Positions 8,391 to 16,365 of a stretch of 64,000 nucleotides of DNA are shown in pieces. The DNA comes from Brevibacterium oceani (lineage in GTDB: Bacteria; Actinomycetota; Actinomycetes; Actinomycetales; Brevibacteriaceae): NCBI RefSeq assembly GCF_013623835.1, contig NZ_JABKDE010000010.1:82744-146743 (forward strand), read 5' to 3'. The first letter of the stretch is position 1, and each line of letters opens with the position of its first letter. The notes under the pieces are model-generated. The model did no database searches. It saw nothing but the letters and a program-made list of their open reading frames with translations, and had not been told where the DNA came from. A program made the translations under genes and the position numbers.

Positions 8391-9560
8391 TCAATAGCTG
8401 CGAGGGAGTCCGAGGACCTTTGTCCCGAGGTAGTTGAGAACCATCTCCTGGCTTACTGGCGCGATCTTCATCAAACGTACTTCCCGCAGGTACCGACCGA
8501 CGTGGTACTCCTCGGAGTACCCCATTCCCCCGTGTACCTGGACTGCTCTGTCCGCGGCATCGACACCCGCTTCGGCACACAGGTACTTCGCGGTGTTCGC
8601 TTCTCGGCCACTGGGCAGACCGTTGTCATAGGTCCAGGTGGCTTTGCGGAGTGCAAGCTCGGCGGCGTCGAGCTTGGCAAGGGAATCCGCCAAGGGGAAC
8701 TGCAGACCCTGATTCATTCCGATCGGCCTGTCGAAGACCACCCTCTCATTGGCGTACGTCACTGCCTTGGCCAGGGCGGCCCGGCCGATTCCCAATGCTT
8801 CAGCGGCAATAAGCATTCGCTCGGGATTCAACCCGTCGAGGAGGTACGTGAAGCCCTTTCCCTCTTCGCCGACCCGATGGGCTTCAGGGATCACCAGACC
8901 CTCAATGACGAGTTCGTTCGAGGTCACGGCATTGCGGCCGATCTTCCGGATCGGAGTGATCTTCACACGTTCCCGATCGAGGTCGGTGAAGAAGAGCGTC
9001 AGCCCGTCTGTCGGGCGTTCGACATCTTCACGCTTAGTCGTTCTCGCCAGCAGCAGGATCTTGTCGGATTCCATCGCTTTGGAGATCCACACCTTGCGGC
9101 CGTTGACGATGTATTCATCGCCTCGGCGCTGGGCGAAGGTCGTCACTCGTGTGGTGTCGAGTCCGGCGTCTGGCTCCGTTACGCCGAAACAGACGTGGAT
9201 ATTCCCTTGTGCGATCTGCGGAAGGTTGTCCTTCTTGAGTTCATCGCTGCCGTGCTTAATGACGGGGTGGAGGCCGAAAATCGTCATGTGGATCGCGCTG
9301 GCCGCATTCATCGCGCCCCCGGCTGCCGCGACGGCTTCGAGAAGCAGAGTCGCCTCGGTGATTCCCAGGCCGTGCCCGCCGAACTCCGTGGGCGTCGTCA
9401 GGCCCAGCCACCCTTTCTGCGCGAGGAGATCATAGAACTCGATCGGGAACTCGTGGTCGGCATCCTTCGCCGCCCAGTATTCGTCGCCGAAATGACGGAC
9501 TATCTCCTCGGCAGCCTCTCGAATCATGAGCTGGTCCTCGGTCAGCGCGAAATCCGTCAT
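8391..9560 (-). CDS. Acyl-CoA dehydrogenase
   Basis: 389-residue FAD flavoprotein oxidising an acyl-CoA at C2-C3. Features in order: N-terminal helical domain (FALTEDQLMIREAAEEIVRH), the FAD/substrate loop CFGVTEPDAGLDTTRVTTFA, the middle beta domain (YIVNGRKVWISKAMESDKIL), and the C-terminal domain with RIMFDRP-like ERVVFDRPIGMNQGLQFPLA and VQVHGGMGYSEEYHVGRYLR. The catalytic base is not assigned with certainty. The ATG at 9560 is chosen because AAGGAGA lies 7-8 bp upstream; an in-frame TTG 21 bp earlier lacks one. Divergent from the GntR gene, it probably shares its operator and the adjacent TRAP/CoA-transferase pathway. Confidence 0.92.
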   Translation of the reverse strand: MTDFALTEDQLMIREAAEEIVRHFGDEYWAAKDADHEFPIEFYDLLAQKGWLGLTTPTEFGGHGLGITEATLLLEAVAAAGGAMNAASAIHMTIFGLHPVIKHGSDELKKDNLPQIAQGNIHVCFGVTEPDAGLDTTRVTTFAQRRGDEYIVNGRKVWISKAMESDKILLLARTTKREDVERPTDGLTLFFTDLDRERVKITPIRKIGRNAVTSNELVIEGLVIPEAHRVGEEGKGFTYLLDGLNPERMLIAAEALGIGRAALAKAVTYANERVVFDRPIGMNQGLQFPLADSLAKLDAAELALRKATWTYDNGLPSGREANTAKYLCAEAGVDAADRAVQVHGGMGYSEEYHVGRYLREVRLMKIAPVSQEMVLNYLGTKVLGLPRSY

Positions 9561-9585
9561 ACTCGTCTCCTTCGAACGCAATTAA

Positions 9586-9596
9586 TGGTAATACCA
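9586..9596. promoter_or_regulatory. FadR/FCD-type operator TGGTAATACCA
   Basis: A perfect odd-length palindrome matching the FadR-subfamily GntR consensus TNGTNNNACNA. It lies between the divergent dehydrogenase and GntR genes, overlapping the A+T-rich stretch that would hold the dehydrogenase promoter. The flanking gene product is a likely ligand. The half-site ATACCAAT recurs just upstream of the TRAP gene at about 10501. Confidence 0.65.
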
Positions 9597-9641
9597 ATAT
9601 AGAATGTATCGTACGTCATCGCCTAGCGCCAGGGGAGCTCA

Positions 9642-10340
9642 TTGGACACCACCGAGACCGCCCGTTTCGTCACTGCAGTGCGCTCGAGGATTCTTGCCGG
9701 TGAGCTCTCGGACGGATCCCGACTCGAGTCCGAGCGCGAACTTGCCCAGCGCCACGGGTTGAGTCGGACCACCATCCGGGCCGGACTACAGGCCTTGGAA
9801 GCCTCTGGGCTTATCTCGCGTCGAGTTGGTCGAGCGGGAGGCAGCTTCGTGTCGATGCCGACTGAGGAAGCGGTGGCCAGTTCGCTGAGACTGGTCGTCG
9901 GGGCCGGGGGGATCTCCGGGCCGGACCTTATGGAGACTCGCCTGGCCATCGAACCAATGTGCGCCGAACTGGCCGCTGATCGCATGGGAGAGGGCGGTCT
10001 CGTAGAACTCTCGGATATCCAGTCCGAAATGGTCTCCTCGATGCGCGGCGTTGGCAATCCGGTTGACCGTAAGCGCTTCTTAGCGGCGAACGCACGATTT
10101 CATCTCAGAATCGCCTACGGCAGCGGCAATGCCGCTCTGGCGGCGATTCTCAGTGGCCTCATCGATCCCATCGAGGCGCTCACGGACGACCCGGAGACCC
10201 TGGGTGAGACGCAGCTGCGTGAACTGGTTCGGGCGCACGAGGTGGTCCTCTCCGCACTCCAGGACCGGAATGGCCCTCGGGCTGGAGAGGTGATGCGCAG
10301 GCATCTGCGGGCGCATCTGGCGCTTACCGGCGTCTGTTGA
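9642..10340 (+). CDS. GntR family regulator, FadR/FCD subfamily
   Basis: 232 residues. The N-terminal winged helix (about 5-75) has LESERELAQRHGLSRTTIRA and ALEASGLISRRVGRAGGSFV. The C-terminal FCD domain (about 90-225) shows ETRLAIEPMCAELAADRM, FHLRIAYGSGN and a final AHEVVLSALQ...MRRHLRAHL, the metal/ligand-binding helices of the family. TTG start with AGGGGAG 7 bp upstream. It faces the acyl-CoA dehydrogenase and precedes the TRAP genes, so it probably represses one or both in response to a carboxylate or CoA ester. Confidence 0.9.
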   Translation: MDTTETARFVTAVRSRILAGELSDGSRLESERELAQRHGLSRTTIRAGLQALEASGLISRRVGRAGGSFVSMPTEEAVASSLRLVVGAGGISGPDLMETRLAIEPMCAELAADRMGEGGLVELSDIQSEMVSSMRGVGNPVDRKRFLAANARFHLRIAYGSGNAALAAILSGLIDPIEALTDDPETLGETQLRELVRAHEVVLSALQDRNGPRAGEVMRRHLRAHLALTGVC

Positions 10341-10445
10341 GTCGCGATACCCGCTGACAGTGCGTCCGCGCAGGGCCCTGAGTGCGGGGCCGTTGCTTTC
10401 GGTGCACACCTGTGCCTGTTGCCTGCGCGACGCGACTCGGGGGTA

Positions 10446-10473
10446 TTGACACACCTCGACCCTCCGCTAGACT
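10446..10473 (+). promoter_or_regulatory. Promoter of the TRAP operon
   Basis: TTGACA, a 16-bp spacer and TAGACT form a near-consensus vegetative promoter about 46 bp before the dctP ATG. The 10501 half-site ATACCAAT lies downstream of the predicted start site, where a repressor would block transcription. Confidence 0.6.
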
Positions 10474-10518
10474 ATTCGTGTTTACGTACAATCATTCGCA
10501 TATACCAATGGAGGTGTA

Positions 10519-11586
10519 ATGCCTGTACGCCCTGGCCGCTTGGCCGCATCGATGACATCTGTCGCGCTCGCGTTGACCCTGCTCGGACTGTCAGCGTGTT
10601 CGGCCACACCCGATGGCGGCGGCGATCAGCTGAGCCTGGCTGACAGCTACGCGCCGACCCACATCTTCGCCGAATCGGGTGTGAAGGTGTTCATGGACGA
10701 ACTCTCTGAGACATCCGGCGATTCTGTGTCCTTCGACTACTATCCTGCCGGTCAGATGGGAACCCCTCGGGATCTGGTTTCGCTCAACCGTTCCGGAGTG
10801 CTCGACATCACCCCGGCGTCTCCCGCGTATCTGGCCGACCAGCTTCCGTTGTCCAGCGTGTCCGATCTGCCCGGTATGGTCGAAGACTCCTGCACCGGTG
10901 CACGGGCACTGTTCGACATGATGTCGCCCGGCGGGATCCTCTATGAGCAGGAGTACGAACCTCGCGGGCTGCGGCCGCTGTGGGTCTCAGTGCTGCCCAG
11001 CTACGAGATCCTCACCGTCAGCCGTACGATCAACTCGCCTGAGGATCTGCACGGACTCAACATCAGGACCTCGGGCGGGGCACTCGATGCCACGCTCGAT
11101 GCCCTGGGTGCCGCGGCAGTGAGCATGCCGGCCTCCGACGCCTATGAAGCGCTGTCGCGCAAGACCGTTGACGGTGTCGCCTTCCCCTTCATCAGTGTGC
11201 TGCCCTACAAGCTGCAGGAGGTGCTCGGCCACTCGACGACGGGTCTGAATATCGGCGCCTTCGCGATCCCCTATGTGATCAGTGAGGACACATGGGATGG
11301 CCTGAGTCCGCAGATTCAGAACAGGATCGAACGAGCTGGCAAGGATGCTCAGAAGAGCCTCTGCGCGGCCGTGAACACCGACACTCCCGCAGCGATCGAC
11401 ACCATCGAGAAAAGCGGAGTCGTATTCAACACTCCCGATGCTGAGGGAAAGGCCGAGTTCGACGAGAAGCTGGGCCCGGTCCGGAAGCAGTGGGCGAAGA
11501 ACATGGATTCGATCGGGAAGCCGGGCACCGAGGTCCTCCGCACCTACGAGGACAACCTGGCGCGATACGAAGGAGTATCGAAATGA
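10519..11586 (+). CDS. dctP: TRAP transporter solute-binding protein (DctP type), lipoprotein
   Basis: 355 residues. A signal peptide ends in the lipobox LSAC (Cys27), so the protein is probably lipid-anchored. The mature part has the DctP pattern: AESGVKVFMDELSETSGDSV, YPAGQMGTPRDLVSLNRSGV, and the dimer/ligand region LHGLNIRTSGGALDATLDAL with the conserved Arg that binds a substrate carboxylate. It feeds the DctQ/DctM permease encoded immediately downstream. GGAGGTG lies before the ATG. The neighbouring CoA transferase and dehydrogenase suggest a carboxylate that is activated to a CoA ester. Confidence 0.92.
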   Translation: MPVRPGRLAASMTSVALALTLLGLSACSATPDGGGDQLSLADSYAPTHIFAESGVKVFMDELSETSGDSVSFDYYPAGQMGTPRDLVSLNRSGVLDITPASPAYLADQLPLSSVSDLPGMVEDSCTGARALFDMMSPGGILYEQEYEPRGLRPLWVSVLPSYEILTVSRTINSPEDLHGLNIRTSGGALDATLDALGAAAVSMPASDAYEALSRKTVDGVAFPFISVLPYKLQEVLGHSTTGLNIGAFAIPYVISEDTWDGLSPQIQNRIERAGKDAQKSLCAAVNTDTPAAIDTIEKSGVVFNTPDAEGKAEFDEKLGPVRKQWAKNMDSIGKPGTEVLRTYEDNLARYEGVSK

Positions 11587-12176
11587 GCGGATCCTCCCGC
11601 AGGCCTGAGAACGCTCTCATCATCGGAATCAAACGCGCAAGCGTGACTCTGGCAGGAGCGGCGGTCGTCGCCATGGCCGTGATCATGCTCGCCGAGGCGG
11701 TCATGCGCTATGTCTTCACCGATCCTCTGGGGTGGAACATCAGCGCGGTCGAGCGGATCCTCATGCCGATGTCCGTCTTCCTCGCCCTGCCCTGGCTGTA
11801 CGTGACCGCGGGGCATGTGAGCGCCGAGATCGTCTACGACCGGCTGCCGGCCCCCTGGCAGATGACCTCCCGTATCATCGGACATCTCCTCCTGCTCGTC
11901 ACCGCCGCCGCGCTGGTGTGGGGAGGCATGGTCACCGTTGTCGATTCCTTCGTCCTGGGAGACGCGCCCCCGCCCGGATCGAGCGAAGTCCCCATCCCGA
12001 GCTGGATCTGGGAACTGAGCCAGCCCGTAGGTGCCGCCGCCCTCTTCCTGGTCGCCCTTCTCGACAGCCGTCGCGCTGTGATCGAGGACGGGGCACTGGA
12101 AGACACCGAAGGGGACGAAGAGGCACTCATCGCCGCCACCGCGGAAAACATCGACGACGGCGGTGACCAGTCATGA
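11583..12176 (+). CDS. dctQ: TRAP transporter small permease subunit (DctQ type)
   Basis: 197 residues with four hydrophobic helices (about 15-40, 55-75, 95-120, 140-165) and the DctQ signature EAVMRYVFTDPLGWNISAVE, followed by an acidic C-terminal tail. It couples DctM to the Na+/H+-driven import cycle. It starts in an ATGA overlap with dctP and ends in an ATGA overlap with dctM. Confidence 0.9.
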   Translation: MSGSSRRPENALIIGIKRASVTLAGAAVVAMAVIMLAEAVMRYVFTDPLGWNISAVERILMPMSVFLALPWLYVTAGHVSAEIVYDRLPAPWQMTSRIIGHLLLLVTAAALVWGGMVTVVDSFVLGDAPPPGSSEVPIPSWIWELSQPVGAAALFLVALLDSRRAVIEDGALEDTEGDEEALIAATAENIDDGGDQS

Positions 12177-13453
12177 TCGCAGCGTTCGTGAGCATCATCC
12201 TGCTCGTCCTCATCCTCATCCGAGTTCCGATCCCCTTCGCCATCCTCGGAGCAGCAGGCACCGGCCTCCTGTGGGTCGGCGGCCTCCGCAATCTCATCGG
12301 AGTCGTCGAAGTCATTCCGATGAACTCGATCGGCAGCAACTCCCTGGCAGCGATCCCGCTGTTCATCTTCATGGCCCACCTCGTGCTCAAGAGCGGCGTC
12401 CTCGCGTCACTGTTCACCTCGGCGAGCACCATCATCGGACGAGTCCGAGGCGGGACCGGCATCGCCGCGGTTCTGGCCGGGGCCGGGTTCGCGGCCGTCT
12501 CGGGGTCCTCGACAGCGGCGGCCGCCACTCTGGCTCACACGTCGACCGAGACGATGCAAAAGCAGGGATACAGCAGACAGCTCGCCAGCGGAACGGTCGC
12601 CAGCGCTGGAACCCTGGCGGCGATGATCCCGCCCTCCATCCTTCTGGTCTTCTATGCCATCACCGCTGAGACCAGTGTCGGCAAGACGCTGCTGGCCGGG
12701 GTGATTCCGGGAGTCCTCATGAGCATCGGACTGGCACTGACAGTGTGGGTGATGGGACTTCGGGGACATGCTCCGGCGACCCCGGCAACACCGTGGACGG
12801 CGAAACTCAGGGCCGTCTCAGGCCTGCTGCCGATCATCTTCCTCTTCCTGCTCGTCGTCGGCACTGTGTTCCTCGGAATAGCCACCGCCACCGAGGCGGC
12901 CGCGCTGGGCTGTCTCGGGGGATTACTGCTCATGCTGTGGACGAGGTCCGTCACCTGGGCGAATCTGAGAGCGGCTGTGGTGGGCACTGTCTCGAGCAGT
13001 GCGATGATCCTCTCGATCGTCTTCGCCGCGCACGTCTTCGGCATCTTCCTGACGCAGACCAGGGTGACGCCGCTCGTGATCGACTTCGTCCAGAGCCTGC
13101 CGGTGCCCGCGATCGTCATCGTGATCATCTTCGCCTTCATCTATCTCGTGCTCGGCTTCTTCATGGATCAGATGGCGATCATCGCGCTCACGGTTCCCGT
13201 CACCCTTCCGGTGGTCGAGGCACTGGGCTTCGACCCGATATGGTTCGGCGTCATCGTGATACTCCTCGCCGAGATCGGACTCATCACTCCGCCCCTGGGT
13301 CTGAATGCGTTCGTCGTGGCCCGAGCGGCGAACATTCGGGTCGAGACGGTCTTTCTCGGTTCGGTGCCGTTCATCATCGCGATGCTCATCGTGACTGCTC
13401 TGGTCTTCGTGTTCCCCGACCTTGCATTGATTATGACGTCGAGCGTGAAATGA
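12173..13453 (+). CDS. dctM: TRAP transporter large permease subunit (DctM type)
   Basis: 426-residue membrane protein with about 12 helices. Family patterns include IPLFIFMAHLVLKSG, AVSGSSTAAAATLAHTSTET, GTLAAMIPPSILLVFYAITA, FFMDQMAIIALTVPVTLPV and GLITPPLGLNAFVV. It is the transport channel of the TRAP system and is co-translated with dctQ and the next gene (ATGA at both ends). Confidence 0.93.
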   Translation: MIAAFVSIILLVLILIRVPIPFAILGAAGTGLLWVGGLRNLIGVVEVIPMNSIGSNSLAAIPLFIFMAHLVLKSGVLASLFTSASTIIGRVRGGTGIAAVLAGAGFAAVSGSSTAAAATLAHTSTETMQKQGYSRQLASGTVASAGTLAAMIPPSILLVFYAITAETSVGKTLLAGVIPGVLMSIGLALTVWVMGLRGHAPATPATPWTAKLRAVSGLLPIIFLFLLVVGTVFLGIATATEAAALGCLGGLLLMLWTRSVTWANLRAAVVGTVSSSAMILSIVFAAHVFGIFLTQTRVTPLVIDFVQSLPVPAIVIVIIFAFIYLVLGFFMDQMAIIALTVPVTLPVVEALGFDPIWFGVIVILLAEIGLITPPLGLNAFVVARAANIRVETVFLGSVPFIIAMLIVTALVFVFPDLALIMTSSVK

Positions 13454-14676
13454 GGAATGAGCAAGTGAACGGAATTCCGTCATCCCCGGCTGCCCCGTCA
13501 TCCCCAGCTGCCCCGGCAGCATCCGCGCCGGCACTCGCCGGCCTCCGGGTGCTCGAGCTCGGGACAGTCATCATGGCACCTTACGCGGGTAAGATCCTCG
13601 CCGATCTCGGAGCCGACGTGATCAAGGCCGAGCAGCCGGGCGGAGACATCGGACGCAGGATCGGGCTCGGGGGAGCCGAAGGGGCTAGTGTGCTGGCGAT
13701 GAACCTCAACGCCAGCAAGCGCAGCATCATCGTCGATGCGGCAGCGGCGAGGGACCGTCCCGTCCTCGAGGGGCTCATCGCATGGTCGGATGTCATCATC
13801 ACCAATCTCCTGCCCCGTCGACGGGCCCGCTACGGACTCGATTGGGAAACGGTGCACCGGCTCAACCCCCGGGCGATCCTGTGCACGGCCCAGGGCTTCT
13901 CCTCCCGCTCCGATCGTGCCGACGCCCCCGCCTACGACGACATCATTCAGGCAGGTTCCGGTCTTGCCGACACCTATCGGCTGCGGGACGGCAGCCCCGC
14001 CTACTCGCCCTATGTGGTGGCGGATAAGGTGTGCGGAATGACGATGGCCCAAGCAGTTCTGGCCGCCCTCTACACCACTAGCGCCTCTGGTGAGGGGACC
14101 TGGGTCGACGTGCCCATGGTCGAGACGATGTCGGCATTCACCCTCGTCGAACATCTCGGCGGGCAGACCTATTCGCCTCCGCGCGGTGATGTCGGCTGGT
14201 CACGGGTGCTGGCCCCCGAGCATCGGCCCCACCCGGCCCTCGACGGACACATCTGCGTAATGCCCTACACAGACAGGAACTGGGCGGACTTCTGTGAGCT
14301 CATCGGCCGGCCCGACTATCTCGATCATCCTGATCTGCACAGCAACCAGGCCAGGACTAGCAATCCTCGGATGTACGAGTCGGTGCTCGCCGACTATGCC
14401 GCTGCCAGAACCTGCGCACAGATCGAGGAAGAGTGCCGGAGATACTCGATCCCGGTGCAGAGGGTGGTGCGCATCGACGAGATTCCGGCCGACCCGTACC
14501 TCGGAGCCTCTGACATGCTCACCCGTGAGCGGCATGATACGGAGGGGGAATATCTCCACGTGGGGTCGCCGGTGACCTTCAGCGATCACCCCAGACCCGA
14601 CGTCCGCGCGACCTCCCGACTCGATGCCGATCGCGCCGAGATCCTCGAGCTTATCGGCCTCGCTCCTGCGACATGA
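13450..14676 (+). CDS. CaiB/BaiF (class III) CoA transferase
   Basis: 408 residues. The family N-terminus LRVLELGTVIMAPYAGKILA and DLGADVIKAEQPGGD is followed by NASKRSIIVD and SDVIITNLLPRRRARYGLD. The Asp of VVADKVCGMTMAQAVLA matches the nucleophile that forms the enzyme-acyl anhydride. It likely moves CoA from an acyl-CoA to the acid imported by the TRAP system. The start at ATG 13450 overlaps the dctM stop; a GTG at 13465 with AGGA upstream is the alternative. An Ala/Pro/Ser-rich stretch precedes the core domain. Confidence 0.9.
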   Translation: MRNEQVNGIPSSPAAPSSPAAPAASAPALAGLRVLELGTVIMAPYAGKILADLGADVIKAEQPGGDIGRRIGLGGAEGASVLAMNLNASKRSIIVDAAAARDRPVLEGLIAWSDVIITNLLPRRRARYGLDWETVHRLNPRAILCTAQGFSSRSDRADAPAYDDIIQAGSGLADTYRLRDGSPAYSPYVVADKVCGMTMAQAVLAALYTTSASGEGTWVDVPMVETMSAFTLVEHLGGQTYSPPRGDVGWSRVLAPEHRPHPALDGHICVMPYTDRNWADFCELIGRPDYLDHPDLHSNQARTSNPRMYESVLADYAAARTCAQIEEECRRYSIPVQRVVRIDEIPADPYLGASDMLTRERHDTEGEYLHVGSPVTFSDHPRPDVRATSRLDADRAEILELIGLAPAT

Positions 14677-14740
14677 GGGGCACGGTAGTAACTGGGTGTG
14701 GCAATTGGCAAGCTCGGCCCTCCCTGGTAGAAGTAAGGGC

Positions 14741-15466
14741 ATGACCTCGACACATCGGACCGTGACGCGGATCGTGAGAATCCTCGAAGTGGTGGCCCGC
14801 TCAGGTGAGGACGCTGTCGGTCTGGCCGCGCTCGCCCGGGAGCTCGACGCTCCCAAATCTAGTGTGCACGGGTTCGTGCGAGGGCTTTGCGCCGAAGGTT
14901 ATCTGCTCGAGGGTGACGACGGCTACGTCCTTGGGCCGGGAGTCGCTCATGTTTTGGGCCCGGCGGAGAACTCGGTCGTCCTACTCATTGAGGATGTACT
15001 GGCAGAAATCTCTGCTCGGACGGGTGAAACGGTCACCGTGGCCGTAAGAGTCGGTGACTCCGTTGTCTACGTGCATAGTCTGGAAGCGGACTACGAGGTC
15101 TGTTACGTGCCCAGGCTGAAGGTAAGGCGCCCCCTTCTACCAACTTCGTCGGGCAAGCTGTTCTTCGCGCTGTCGCCGAGGCCAGGTGACAGCGAACTGT
15201 TCGATTCCTATGACCCTTCCACACGAACCCGGCTCGAAGCCGAGCTGCTGCAGATCCGACGGTCTGGAATCGCGTACAACCGAGGCGAGACGGTTGCGGA
15301 TGTCGCCGCTGTGGCGGTGGGCGTCTTCATCGACTCCATGCTCTCGGCAGCCATCACCATCGCCGGCCCCATCACGCGGACGGAAGAGCATCTGGATCAC
15401 TACGGGGCGGTTGCCCGCGGCCTCCTCGACAAATCCGGCTTCGGCAAGGAGAGTCGGCAAGGCTGA
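14741..15466 (+). CDS. IclR family transcriptional regulator
   Basis: 241 residues: N-terminal winged helix (about 1-65; VTRIVRILEVVARSGEDAVG, LARELDAPKSSVHGFVRGLC) and an IclR effector domain (about 75-235; SARTGETVTVAVRVGDSVVY, LLPTSSGKLFFALSP, IAYNRGETVADVAAVAVGVF). It probably controls the preceding TRAP/CoA-transferase genes or the following genes. A GGAGGCG/CGCCTCC hairpin and the second long palindrome follow it. Confidence 0.88.
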   Translation: MTSTHRTVTRIVRILEVVARSGEDAVGLAALARELDAPKSSVHGFVRGLCAEGYLLEGDDGYVLGPGVAHVLGPAENSVVLLIEDVLAEISARTGETVTVAVRVGDSVVYVHSLEADYEVCYVPRLKVRRPLLPTSSGKLFFALSPRPGDSELFDSYDPSTRTRLEAELLQIRRSGIAYNRGETVADVAAVAVGVFIDSMLSAAITIAGPITRTEEHLDHYGAVARGLLDKSGFGKESRQG

Positions 15467-15506
15467 ATGTCAAAGCGACTCATGAGCCACCGGTCGACCT
15501 CGGCGT

Positions 15507-15524
15507 GGAGGCGAGCGCGCCTCC
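15507..15524 (+). terminator. Short hairpin after the IclR gene
   Basis: Perfect 7-bp stem GGAGGCG/CGCCTCC with an AGCG loop, followed by CCTCTATT. It lies 41 bp after the IclR stop and just before the dispersed palindrome at 15531, consistent with termination. Confidence 0.5.
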
Positions 15525-15530
15525 CCCTCT

Positions 15531-15595
15531 ATTGCTACCCGACGGCGGCCCAGATACCTCGCGCCAGGTATCTGGGCCGCCGTCGGGTAGTAATT
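15531..15595. repeat. Long near-perfect palindrome, copy 2 of a dispersed repeat
   Basis: Shares its left half and core with 5464-5527: ATTGCTACCCGACGGCGGCC, then CAGATACCTCGCGCCAGGTA, then the mirrored arm ending GGGTAGTAATT. Here the outer arm is a better match (CCGTCGGGTAG) and the centre differs by one base. Both copies sit downstream of plus-strand genes. Confidence 0.85.
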
Positions 15596-15611
15596 GGGAC
15601 TCCGAAAGACT

Positions 15612-15635
15612 GATGCATCTATCAATGCATGCATC
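15612..15635. promoter_or_regulatory. ATGCAT-rich operator candidate before a GntR gene
   Basis: GATGCAT (15612-15618) and ATGCATC (15629-15635) form an inverted repeat with a third ATGCAT at 15625-15630. It lies 25 bp before the GntR start, followed by TTATCGT, which could be part of the -10 region. Autoregulation is the natural reading. Confidence 0.45.
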
Positions 15636-15659
15636 TGTTATCGTCGGGGTGTGAACGAC

Positions 15660-16313
15660 ATGCTGACGCTCCCGTGGGACCACATCGATGACAGTTCGCC
15701 GATCGCTGCACGGATGGCCGCCTGGGCCGCCCGCGAGATCATCGAGCGCCGCTTCGAGCCCGGTACCCTGCTCACCGAGGCCGAGCTCGCCGAGGCGCTG
15801 CAGGCCAGCCGCACTCCCGCCCGAGAGGCGATGCTCCAGCTCGAACGCTGGCGCCTCGTCCGCCTGGTCCCGAAGAAGGGCGCGATCGTCACCACGGTGA
15901 CCAGCGCCGAACGCCGCGACCTCCTGGCCGTGCGCGCGATGTTCGAAGTCGACGCCGTCCAGTCACTGACAACTGACGACGGACTCGAACCCGTCGCCGC
16001 CGACCTGCGCGTCCTCCTCGACCAGCAGAAGCAGGCAGTCGAGGCCGGCGATACCCTCGGCTTCGCCAGCGCCGACTACAGCTTCCACGCCCGCATCATC
16101 CGCAGCGGCGGCAACGCCGTCATCGACGAGATGCTCACGACCATGGGCCCTCGCCTCGCGCGCCTGACCTACCAGGTCATCATCGACCGCCCGAGCTCAC
16201 TCGAAACCCTCTTCGATGAACACGCCGAACTCACCGACCTCGCCGAACGCGGAGATGTCGAGGCCTTCGGCCCGCTCGTCCGCCGCCACATCGACGCCAC
16301 CCATTTCGCCTGA
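15660..16313 (+). CDS. GntR family regulator, FCD subfamily
   Basis: 217 residues. The DNA-binding domain (about 12-80) contains ERRFEPGTLLTEAELAEALQ and SRTPAREAMLQLERWRLVRL. The FCD domain (about 90-210) has ADYSFHARIIRSGGNAVIDE and a C-terminal metal-site region DEHAELTDLAERGDVEAFGP. GTG at 15651 is an alternative start; ATG 15660 is preferred because CGGGGTG then lies at a workable distance. The MFS gene starts 52 bp after its stop and is the likely target. Confidence 0.88.
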   Translation: MLTLPWDHIDDSSPIAARMAAWAAREIIERRFEPGTLLTEAELAEALQASRTPAREAMLQLERWRLVRLVPKKGAIVTTVTSAERRDLLAVRAMFEVDAVQSLTTDDGLEPVAADLRVLLDQQKQAVEAGDTLGFASADYSFHARIIRSGGNAVIDEMLTTMGPRLARLTYQVIIDRPSSLETLFDEHAELTDLAERGDVEAFGPLVRRHIDATHFA

Positions 16314-16365
16314 CGCCGACACTGACGCACACAGAACCACGAACCGTCGACACTGAATCGCAGCA

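Noticed and set aside
12745..13449. N-terminal extension of the first CaiB-type gene over dctM
   Set aside because: The extension overlaps dctM in another frame and lacks any CoA-transferase similarity; the family N-terminus begins after 13450.
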